Positions 1 to 5,127 of a DNA stretch of 5,127 nucleotides are shown here, in pieces; positions within the stretch are counted from its first letter, which is position 1, and each line of letters opens with the position of its first letter. Origin of the DNA: Candidatus Aphodomonas merdavium (GTDB lineage: Bacteria > Bacillota > Clostridia > Christensenellales > Aristaeellaceae); the NCBI GenBank assembly GCA_018715585.1, contig DVLH01000055.1, positions 1-5,127 of the forward strand, given 5' to 3'. Both the position numbers and the translations under genes were made by a program. The notes under the pieces are model-generated. The model worked only from the letters and a program-made list of their open reading frames with translations. It did not search any database and was not told the origin of the DNA.

Positions 1-931
1 ATTCTTCCAAGCACCAACCGTTATCGCGCATAATCAGCGCGTGCGGCTGGCCGACATAGCGGAAATGCCATGCTTCGGCGGCAATACCGGTGATGCTTTC
101 TTTTTCTTCCGTATAGCGCAGGATAAAACCATACTCCCAGCAATGCTCTTGCAGCCAAGCGCATTGCTTTGTAGAAGCGAAGCTCTGCCCGGCAACCGTG
201 ATGTCAAACGCCAATCCCGTATGATGTTCGCTGCAACCGGGCGTTGCAACGTATCTCTCCGCCGCGCTGCGGGCATCGGAACCGGAAAGACCCTGCTGGC
301 GGTATTCGTATACCTTGTTATCCATCAGTTGCTGTTGATAGGCGATGGAACGGTATCCGGCGCTCACCTGCCAGTTATCCAGCCCTTCTGCCCTTGCCGC
401 GCTGAGCATCGTCATCAAAGCATCCACCGCTTTGCGGCAGCCCTCAATCTCACTCCCTTTGATATAGACAATATCGCTGCCGCAGTATTCGCGCATGAGC
501 ACGAGATCCTCCGGCACATAATCATCCGGCAAGGGGTTCCATGCATTGACGAGCAAAGGCACGGGATCGGCTGTTTCCTGTTCCAGGGGAGACGTGCTTT
601 GCGGCTGCGGCGCAAGCGTTTCCGCCGCAGGAGCAAATACTGCCGCTGCGTCCGGCTGCTGTGCGGGAGCATCCACAAACTGCCCCCCCTCGCTAACGCC
701 CTGGGGCGCCGCGGTCATAAGCACCCCGTTTGAAAAAACAAAGCTCTCCTCCGCGATAGAGGTGCCAGCTAGCTGATTAAAACAGCGTAAAAACTGATTG
801 GCCGCGGCCGTCATTTGCGAAAACACGCGGCTTGTCAGCTCCTGATTTGATTGTATTTCCCCCGCCACGCAAACGGCCAGAACGGCTACAACGATCGTGG
901 AAAGGAAGGGGAACTTTTTGCGAGAAAACAC
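1..931 (-). CDS. VanY/LdcB-like D-Ala carboxypeptidase (peptidase M15B), membrane-anchored, C-terminus cut by window edge
   Basis: This is a zinc carboxypeptidase that should remove a C-terminal D-alanine from peptidoglycan stem peptides outside the membrane. 310 codons are visible. Residues 4-6 (RKK) precede a hydrophobic segment at about 9-24, read as an uncleaved signal anchor. A coiled or variable stretch and an Ala/Pro/Gln-rich linker (about 80-125) follow. The catalytic domain starts near LVNAWNPLP (127-135). Visible motifs are GYRS (192-195, likely substrate-binding Arg194), SEHHTGLAFD (234-243, the S-x-H-x-x-G-x-A-x-D zinc motif with His236 and Asp243) and EAWHFRY (286-292, catalytic Glu286 and zinc ligand His289). 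The reading ends at NGWCLEE, where relatives stop within a few residues, so little is missing. The start is GTG at 931, chosen because AGAGGAGG lies just upstream and the next in-frame ATG (814) would lose the anchor. It has its own promoter. No vancomycin-resistance genes adjoin it, so a housekeeping wall role is likelier; DD versus LD specificity cannot be read from sequence. Confidence 0.93.
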   Translation of the reverse strand, partial: MFSRKKFPFLSTIVVAVLAVCVAGEIQSNQELTSRVFSQMTAAANQFLRCFNQLAGTSIAEESFVFSNGVLMTAAPQGVSEGGQFVDAPAQQPDAAAVFAPAAETLAPQPQSTSPLEQETADPVPLLVNAWNPLPDDYVPEDLVLMREYCGSDIVYIKGSEIEGCRKAVDALMTMLSAARAEGLDNWQVSAGYRSIAYQQQLMDNKVYEYRQQGLSGSDARSAAERYVATPGCSEHHTGLAFDITVAGQSFASTKQCAWLQEHCWEYGFILRYTEEKESITGIAAEAWHFRYVGQPHALIMRDNGWCLEE

Positions 932-935
932 GGCG

Positions 936-943
936 CCTCCTCT
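936..943 (-). promoter_or_regulatory. Ribosome binding site of the VanY-like gene (decides the GTG start)
   Basis: The minus strand reads AGAGGAGG, then four bases (CGCC), then GTG. The match to the anti-Shine-Dalgarno is near perfect, though the spacing is short. No ATG lies in frame between the promoter and this GTG. The site therefore fixes the start at 931 despite the non-ATG codon. Confidence 0.8.
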
Positions 944-968
944 GATGCCTTTCGGATTGGTTGGTTCT

Positions 969-997
969 AGTATAGCATTTTCCGCAAAAGCAGTCAA
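969..997 (-). promoter_or_regulatory. Sigma-A-type promoter of the VanY-like gene
   Basis: On the minus strand the -35 box is TTGACT (997-992), followed by a 17-base spacer and the -10 box TATACT (974-969). TGC precedes the -10, giving an extended -10 (TGn). Five of six bases match consensus in each box. Transcription should begin near 962, leaving a leader of about 30 bases that holds little beyond the ribosome binding site. That leaves no room for a riboswitch. Confidence 0.82.
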
Positions 998-1025
998 ACG
1001 CAAGGAAAAGGGTGGCCGGCGCCTG

Positions 1026-1041
1026 GCGCTCTTTGGAGCGC
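1026..1041. repeat. Short inverted repeat upstream of the VanY-like gene's promoter
   Basis: GCGCTC (1026-1031) and GAGCGC (1036-1041) are perfect complements around a TTTG loop. The repeat sits about 29 bases upstream of the -35 box. It could be a small hairpin or an operator-like site. No T-run follows on either strand, so it is not an obvious terminator. A six-base stem can occur by chance. Confidence 0.35.
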
Positions 1042-1133
1042 GCATGCGGCAAAAGAAGCAAAAACGCCAAACAGCCCGCAAAAACCGTTTCAGACAGTTT
1101 TAGAAAGCCACAGTTACACACGCAAAGCCAGGC

Positions 1134-1180
1134 TCCAGCGGCCTATGCGCTGGATTCACAAGCCTTGCGCAGCAAAGCTT
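1134..1180 (-). other. Two adjacent hairpins in the pepF downstream region
   Basis: In minus-strand RNA, AAGCUUUGC (1180-1172) pairs with GCAAGGCUU (1168-1160) over nine base pairs with one G-U and a three-base loop. Just downstream, TCCAGCG and CGCTGGA (1154-1148 and 1140-1134) form a perfect seven-pair stem with a seven-base loop. The G-U pair would be a C-A mismatch in plus-strand RNA, so the first hairpin fits minus-strand transcription better. Neither has a T-run after it. Function unknown. Confidence 0.35.
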
Positions 1181-1222
1181 CTCCGGGCGCTTTTCCGCCG
1201 CGCCGCGGGCGCGAGAGATCAC

Positions 1223-1269
1223 AAAACGCCGTTTGCGGCAAGCTGTCAGGGGCGCAGGCGCGCCCCTGA
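1223..1269 (-). terminator. Probable transcription end of pepF (tandem hairpins)
   Basis: Starting 29 bases after the pepF stop, TCAGGGGCGC and GCGCCCCTGA (1269-1260 and 1255-1246) form a perfect ten-base-pair GC-rich stem with a four-base loop. A second small stem, GCCG-CAAA-CGGC (1239-1228), follows and is trailed by G and four Ts (1226-1223). The strong stem lacks its own T-run and the T-run belongs to a weak stem, so this is not a textbook intrinsic terminator. Position and stem strength still make it the best candidate for pepF termination or 3'-end protection. Confidence 0.5.
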
Positions 1270-1298
1270 ATGCCCCAAAGCACCCGCGCGAAACGCAA

Positions 1299-3101
1299 CT
1301 ACAGCATCAGCGCCGAAAAATCCGCCAGCAGAGCGGCAAAATAGTCCAGCGCTGCGACAACCGGTTCCGGCGACGACATATCAACCCCTGCAATTTTCAG
1401 CGCTTCAATGGGCGGCAGCGAACCGCCCAGCGCCAGGAACTTGCGGTACGCAGCCACCGCTTCCTCTCCGCCGGTGAGGATACGCCGTGCAAGCGCCACA
1501 GCCGCACAAAAGCCCGTCGCGTATTTGTACACGTAAAAGGCATTATAAAAGTGCGGGATACGCATCCACTCTCCGGCGATGGAGGGGTCCACGCGGCACG
1601 CGCCGCCATAGTAGGCCTTATTTAAAGCGTAATACATCGCGCTCAGCGATTCATGCGTGAGCGGTTCTCCCGCCTCCTCCATCGCATGCGCTTTCATTTC
1701 AAACTCTGCAAACATCGTCTGACGGAAAACCGTCGTGCGGAATCCCTCCAGCAGGCGGCCCACCAGCGCAGCCTGCGCCGCTTTATCCGACGCATAGCGC
1801 TTGCGCAGCGACTCCACTGTCAACACCTCGTTGCAGGTAGAGGCAACCTCGGCGGCAAAGATTGTATAATCGCTTTTAACAAACGGCTGTTCCTTGTTGG
1901 AATAGTAGCTGTGCATCGCATGCCCCATCTCATGCGCAAGCGTCAGCAGCCCATCCAGCTCGCTGCGGTAGTTCAGCAGGATATACGGATGGATGCCATA
2001 AGCGCCGCCGGCGGAATAAGCGCCCGTGGTCTTGTTGGGCGTTTCGTAAACATCGATCCAGCCGGCATCCTTTGCTTCCCGCACGATGGCCTGATAATCC
2101 GCCCCCAGCGGCGCGACGGCTTCCAGCAGCAGCTGATACGCCTCGTCGTAGGTAAGCTTCAGCGAAAAGCCCTGCGCCATGGGCACATATAGGTCGTATA
2201 GGTGTACCGTCGTAAGGCGCAGCACATCCTTGCGCAGGCCAATATACGCATGGAGCACCGGCAGCGCATCATGCACAGCCTCAACCAGATTGTCATAGAC
2301 GCTCTCGGGAACGGCGTCAGGATACAGCGCTGCCTGGCGCGCTCCTGCATAGCCTCTTGTGCGCGCACAGAACACATCCGCTTTAACGTTGGCCGCATAT
2401 GCCGCGGCAAACGTGGAGGAAAAGGCGGCATATGCCTTCATCATCCGCTCGAAGGCGCATTTGCGCACGGAACGGTTTGTGCTCTCCAGCAGCGAGCCGT
2501 AGAGCGCGTGCGTCAGCGGAACGGCTTTGCCCGACTCATCGCGCACCTTGCCCAGCTTCATATCTACGCTGGTGAGCATATCGTAAACGTTGCCCGCGCC
2601 CTCCAGCGCTTCCTGCGCGTTGGCCAGCACGGTTTCCAACTGGGTAGAAAGCGTATAGGGGCGCATGCGCTCTACGTCATGTAACATCGCGTCAAACGAA
2701 GCAAACGCTTCATCGGCAGCGTAGCTTTCCAGCACCTGGGGCGGCAACGCCAAAAGCTCCGGCTGCAAAAATGCACACGCCGCGCTCACCTGCGCCCCCA
2801 GGCTCTGCGCCCGTGCCGCAAGGGCCTGAAAAGCCGTATCGGAATTATCGGCGTTTAAACAAATGGTAGCATACGTATATAGCCGCGAAAAATGCTCGGC
2901 CGTTTGCGCATAAAGCTGCAGCGCAGACAGCACGGCATCGCGCCCTTGTGAAAGCGTTCCTGTGCATGCGGAAAGCTTCTTTGCGCTCTCCAACACAAAA
3001 GCATAATCCGTTTCCCAATCTTGCTGCTTAGCATAGATATGCTCCGGCTTCCACCGGCAGCTCTGCGGAACTTCCTGCCGCGATAGAAATGTCTGCTGCA
3101 T
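1299..3101 (-). CDS. pepF: Oligoendopeptidase F (peptidase family M3B)
   Basis: This is a cytosolic zinc endopeptidase that cleaves short oligopeptides, contributing to peptide turnover and amino acid recycling. The 600-residue length is typical for PepF. The N-terminus SRQEVPQSCRWKPEHIY (7-23) is the family's usual opening. The N-terminal helical domain spans roughly 110-180 and the M3 catalytic domain about 200-585. The zinc site is HEMGH (390-394: His390 and His394 ligands, Glu391 catalytic), with Glu418 in the AAEVAS stretch as the third ligand. The family's C-terminal IPHFYNAFYVYKYATG block is also intact. The start at 3101 is chosen over in-frame ATGs at 3155 and 3122. A GGAGGAGG precedes 3101, the family alignment begins there, and the predicted transcription start (about 3153) lies inside the longer version. 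No signal peptide is visible. A promoter immediately upstream suggests independent expression, although no terminator separates it from the kinase gene. Confidence 0.96.
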   Translation of the reverse strand: MQQTFLSRQEVPQSCRWKPEHIYAKQQDWETDYAFVLESAKKLSACTGTLSQGRDAVLSALQLYAQTAEHFSRLYTYATICLNADNSDTAFQALAARAQSLGAQVSAACAFLQPELLALPPQVLESYAADEAFASFDAMLHDVERMRPYTLSTQLETVLANAQEALEGAGNVYDMLTSVDMKLGKVRDESGKAVPLTHALYGSLLESTNRSVRKCAFERMMKAYAAFSSTFAAAYAANVKADVFCARTRGYAGARQAALYPDAVPESVYDNLVEAVHDALPVLHAYIGLRKDVLRLTTVHLYDLYVPMAQGFSLKLTYDEAYQLLLEAVAPLGADYQAIVREAKDAGWIDVYETPNKTTGAYSAGGAYGIHPYILLNYRSELDGLLTLAHEMGHAMHSYYSNKEQPFVKSDYTIFAAEVASTCNEVLTVESLRKRYASDKAAQAALVGRLLEGFRTTVFRQTMFAEFEMKAHAMEEAGEPLTHESLSAMYYALNKAYYGGACRVDPSIAGEWMRIPHFYNAFYVYKYATGFCAAVALARRILTGGEEAVAAYRKFLALGGSLPPIEALKIAGVDMSSPEPVVAALDYFAALLADFSALML

Positions 3102-3112
3102 ATTTTGCTTTT

Positions 3113-3120
3113 CCTCCTCC
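3113..3120 (-). promoter_or_regulatory. Ribosome binding site of pepF (decides the start)
   Basis: The minus strand reads GGAGGAGG, then 11 A-rich bases, then ATG at 3101. The spacing is slightly long but the match is strong. The upstream in-frame ATG at 3122 overlaps this site and has only a weak ribosome binding site of its own, which supports 3101 as the start. Confidence 0.75.
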
Positions 3121-3159
3121 ATCTGCCTGCGCACAAGCTGGCGCCATCCAAACACGCCT

Positions 3160-3188
3160 AGTATATCGCAAAACCCGCCTGTTCACAA
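3160..3188 (-). promoter_or_regulatory. Sigma-A-type promoter of pepF
   Basis: On the minus strand the -35 box is TTGTGA (3188-3183), followed by a 17-base spacer and the -10 box TATACT (3165-3160). Transcription should begin near 3153, giving a leader of about 50 bases. The -35 box starts 11 bases after the kinase stop codon. The -10 and its two following bases (TATACTAG) are identical to those of the VanY-like gene's promoter. Confidence 0.7.
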
Positions 3189-3198
3189 GCACAGCCCC

Positions 3199-5049
3199 CT
3201 ACGCGCAGCCCAAGCCGTGGTTTTCTCCTTCGTCCCATATTTTTTGCATATCAAACACATCCGTCAGCGCGGGCAGCGTCAGCTGTATTACGGTCTCTTG
3301 ATAGGGTTTGCTTGCAACGGACAAACCATAGCACTCGCCAAAGAGCAGGCGCAGCCGCTTGTGCGTGTTCAGCAAGCCAATATGCCTGTTTTCCCACTTT
3401 GACGGCGTTTCCAGCGCTTGCTGAATTTCGCCAAGCCGCTGCGGCGTCATGCCGGCGCCGTTATCCGTCACCGACAGCAGCAGCCGCCCCTGTTCCACGC
3501 TGCTGCAAATACGGATATCGATCTGCTGTGTGCGCTTCGTAAGCCCGTGCTGGAAGCAATTTTCCAGCAGGGGTTGCAGCAGGAGCCGTATCACCTGCAG
3601 CGTGCGCGTTTGCGGTGCAATATTCCAAAAAACGTTAAACTGACCAGGGAAACGAACGGACTGAATCTCCAGATAGCTTTGAGCAATTTGGATTTCGTCC
3701 TCCAGCGCGACGGAAACGCTGTCGGCGCCGAGGGCATATTTTAAAATTTCCGTTAGGGATACAATCATTTCCGACGTAGCGCTCGGCGCGCCGTCTTTTC
3801 CTACGACGTGCCAATAAACCGCTTGCAGCGTGTTATAAAGAAAATGCGGATTGATCTGATTATGGAGCGCTTGCAGGCTCAACACCTGTATTTCATATCT
3901 GCGTTCGGCCAATTGCGAGCGCATTTGGTCTTGCTCCAAAAAAGCGTGCAGAATGTTGTTTAGAACATAGCCGTATGGGTCCGCCGGAACGGCCTGTACC
4001 TGCGGCAGCGGTTTGTGCTGCGAGGCACAGTCCATCAGTTCGATGATGCCGTACAGCCTGCGGCTGCTGTTTCGCGCAGCAATCGTCGCGGCGAAAACGC
4101 TGACGACCGCGCACAGGCTAACCACAAGCACCAACGTTTTGAGCGTTGCCATAGGCAGTTCACTCAGCATGCGCTCATGCTGCAAAACGTAATAGCAGAG
4201 GCCAAAGTATTCCGACGAAAGGCTGCACACGCGATAGCGTCCGCTGGCAAGCGTTATAAAAGTTTCATCGTTTGAAGAGCGAAGCTGCGGCACACGTCCA
4301 ACCGCCGCCGAAGCAATCTCCTCATCGCTGGAAAAGATAATTTCCCCGCTTTCATCCGCCACCAGCAGGTGCGTATCGGCGTTGGGCTCCATGCTGCGAA
4401 GCAATTGATTGACGGAACCGATTTTTAAATTATAGACAATCAGCCCTGCGTTTGCTTTCCCATAGGGCGAGATCCGCCGGAAAATCGAGAGCACCGGCGT
4501 TGCGTTGGCATCGTTTTCGTAAACACGGATGTTGCGCACTTCCAGCCACATGCGCACAGACTCGCTCTGCGCCTGATAGCTGTCAAACCAATCCGTATCA
4601 TAAAAATACGATAAGTTTGCTACCTTGGAGGCACTGTCCAGAAAGTACTCCCCACCGCCGTCGTAATAGATATAAATAGAAAACAGATGCTGGTTTGCGC
4701 TTGCAATGGCGCTCAAAAGGCTGGTAGCGTTCGCAACGGTTTCATAATCTTCATAGGAAACGCCCGACTGCGCGTGCATGAGAAACCGCTTTAGGCGAAA
4801 ATTGAACGGCGGATGATTCTTGAAGATGATATCCATGGTGTCAATCTCGCCCAGCAGGAACTCCAAACTCGCACGCGATTGCTGTAAAAGCCCTTCGCCA
4901 ATGCTGCGCGCCTGTACGCTTGCATACTGGGATGACATAACAAAAAGCGCCCCGCCAAGAATGAAAATGGCCAAGAGCGCAGGCAGTAAAAACGCCGCCA
5001 GATTTCGTAAAAAAAAGCGCCTACGCATATCGCCCGTTTGATGCCTCAT
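3199..5049 (-). CDS. YesM-type sensor histidine kinase (two TM segments, extracellular sensor, His_kinase/HATPase)
   Basis: This membrane kinase should autophosphorylate on sensing an extracellular signal and pass the phosphate to the response regulator encoded just upstream. The 616 residues read: cytoplasmic basic N-terminus, TM1 (about 17-39), an extracellular region of about 260 residues (40-300, probably Cache-like), TM2 (about 302-325), a linker, then a His_kinase domain with NQINPHFLYNTL (397-408, phospho-acceptor His402). The ATPase domain shows LQPLLENCFQHG (491-502, N box with Asn497), DNGAGM (529-534, G1 box) and HIGLLNTHKRL (556-566, a G2 box lacking the usual first glycine). The linker has no clear HAMP signature. 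The ATG at 5049 overlaps the upstream stop as ATGA, which indicates translational coupling; AAGGA abuts it directly. An ATG at 5028 (residue 8) is an alternative start with the same topology. YesM relatives often regulate sugar or glycan use, but the ligand here cannot be inferred. Confidence 0.94.
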   Translation of the reverse strand: MRHQTGDMRRRFFLRNLAAFLLPALLAIFILGGALFVMSSQYASVQARSIGEGLLQQSRASLEFLLGEIDTMDIIFKNHPPFNFRLKRFLMHAQSGVSYEDYETVANATSLLSAIASANQHLFSIYIYYDGGGEYFLDSASKVANLSYFYDTDWFDSYQAQSESVRMWLEVRNIRVYENDANATPVLSIFRRISPYGKANAGLIVYNLKIGSVNQLLRSMEPNADTHLLVADESGEIIFSSDEEIASAAVGRVPQLRSSNDETFITLASGRYRVCSLSSEYFGLCYYVLQHERMLSELPMATLKTLVLVVSLCAVVSVFAATIAARNSSRRLYGIIELMDCASQHKPLPQVQAVPADPYGYVLNNILHAFLEQDQMRSQLAERRYEIQVLSLQALHNQINPHFLYNTLQAVYWHVVGKDGAPSATSEMIVSLTEILKYALGADSVSVALEDEIQIAQSYLEIQSVRFPGQFNVFWNIAPQTRTLQVIRLLLQPLLENCFQHGLTKRTQQIDIRICSSVEQGRLLLSVTDNGAGMTPQRLGEIQQALETPSKWENRHIGLLNTHKRLRLLFGECYGLSVASKPYQETVIQLTLPALTDVFDMQKIWDEGENHGLGCA

Positions 5050-5127
5050 TCCTTTTCTTGCAGTTTATAAAAACGGTATTCCCGCGGAGAATATCCAGAA
5101 TACTGGCGAAAAGTACGCGAAAAATTG
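5046..5127 (-). CDS. Response regulator with AraC-type HTH (YesN-like), C-terminal 26 residues only
   Basis: Only the last 26 codons and the stop are in the window; the rest lies beyond the right edge. The visible residues include NFSRTFRQYSGYSPREYR, a clear match to the second helix-turn-helix of AraC/XylS DNA-binding domains (family pattern: F-S-R-x-F-K-x-x-x-G-x-S-P-x-x-Y-R). The stop TGA overlaps the kinase ATG, so the two are one operon with the regulator first. The YesN-type assignment (receiver domain plus AraC HTH) is inferred from pairing with a YesM-type kinase; the receiver domain is not visible. A stand-alone AraC regulator is the alternative. Confidence 0.85.
   Translation of the reverse strand, partial: NFSRTFRQYSGYSPREYRFYKLQEKE

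Larger units (their letters stand above)
998..1298. other. Intergenic region downstream of pepF, hairpin-rich, no gene seen
   Basis: These 301 bases separate the pepF stop from the promoter of the VanY-like gene. Neither strand has a convincing coding sequence. Open frames here lack a ribosome binding site, run through the promoter, or read into the neighbouring gene in the wrong frame. No tRNA or known riboswitch pattern was recognised. Several short inverted repeats lie in it, at 1246-1269, 1228-1239, 1199-1213, 1160-1180, 1134-1154 and 1026-1041. The first two are the best candidates for the end of the pepF transcript. The rest could be a structured 3' tail, an unrecognised small RNA, or chance in GC-rich DNA. 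Confidence 0.6.

Noticed and set aside
41..733. Long plus-strand open frame (230 codons)
   Set aside because: It lies antisense to the VanY-like gene, whose minus-strand frame carries all the M15 motifs. The plus-strand product is Arg/Cys/His-rich with no recognisable domain, typical of a shadow frame in GC-rich DNA.
866..880. Possible lipobox (LAVC) in the VanY-like N-terminus
   Set aside because: Valine precedes the cysteine (residue 21) instead of the usual Gly, Ala or Ser, so lipoprotein processing is unlikely; a signal anchor fits better.
1081..1101. AAAAC...GTTTT inverted repeat as a possible bidirectional terminator
   Set aside because: The central stem is short and includes a G-U pair on the minus strand and a C-A mismatch on the plus strand. 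The T-run is consumed by the stem, leaving almost no U tail.
777..1121. Minus-strand open frame of 114 codons with a hydrophobic start
   Set aside because: It has no ribosome binding site, runs straight through the promoter at 969-997, and overlaps the first 155 bases of the VanY-like gene in another frame. Its composition after the start is not protein-like.
1653..2684. Two plus-strand open frames (179 and 160 codons)
   Set aside because: Both are antisense to pepF, which is well supported by its zinc site and family blocks. They show no recognisable domain.
3166..3215. Terminator for the two-component operon between the kinase and pepF
   Set aside because: The repeated GGGCTG-like segments here are direct repeats, not complements; no stem followed by Ts was found.
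1..5127. CRISPR array, transposon ends, tRNA genes, or a vancomycin-resistance cluster
   Set aside because: No regularly spaced repeats, transposase reading frame, tRNA T-loop pattern, or vanHAX/vanRS-like genes were seen. The two-component pair is of the YesM/AraC type, not VanRS, and is separated from the VanY-like gene by pepF.

Overview
The window is an ordinary stretch of bacterial chromosome, and every supported gene reads on the minus strand. Base composition is moderately GC-rich. The gene families (a YesM/YesN-type two-component pair, oligoendopeptidase F, a membrane-anchored VanY-type carboxypeptidase), the strong AGGAGG-type ribosome binding sites and the consensus-like sigma-A promoters all suggest a Firmicute, probably a member of the Clostridia. 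That placement is inference; no 16S rRNA or other taxonomic marker is present.

Layout in transcription order, from high to low coordinates: (1) 5127-5046, the last 26 codons of an AraC-type response regulator, cut by the window edge. (2) 5049-3199, a sensor histidine kinase of the YesM type, whose start codon overlaps the regulator's stop by four bases (ATGA). (3) 3188-3160, a promoter beginning 11 bases past the kinase stop. (4) 3101-1299, oligoendopeptidase F (pepF), an M3B zinc peptidase. (5) 1298-932, a 367-base intergenic region with several short GC-rich hairpins and, at its low end, a near-consensus promoter. (6) 931-1, a membrane-anchored VanY/LdcB-like (M15B) peptidoglycan carboxypeptidase, which runs off the window a few residues before its expected end.

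The regulator and kinase form one translationally coupled operon. The kinase should sense an extracellular signal through its roughly 260-residue outer domain and phosphorylate the AraC-type regulator. Their target is not visible here; relatives often control neighbouring sugar transport or glycan-use genes. pepF (cytosolic peptide breakdown) and the carboxypeptidase (trimming cell-wall stem peptides outside the membrane) each have their own promoter and look like separate housekeeping units. I see no terminator between the kinase and pepF, so some read-through into pepF is possible.

I found no mobile element, CRISPR array, tRNA, rRNA or recognisable riboswitch, and no clear sign of an undescribed system. 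The region most worth a second look is the hairpin-rich gap between pepF and the carboxypeptidase gene.
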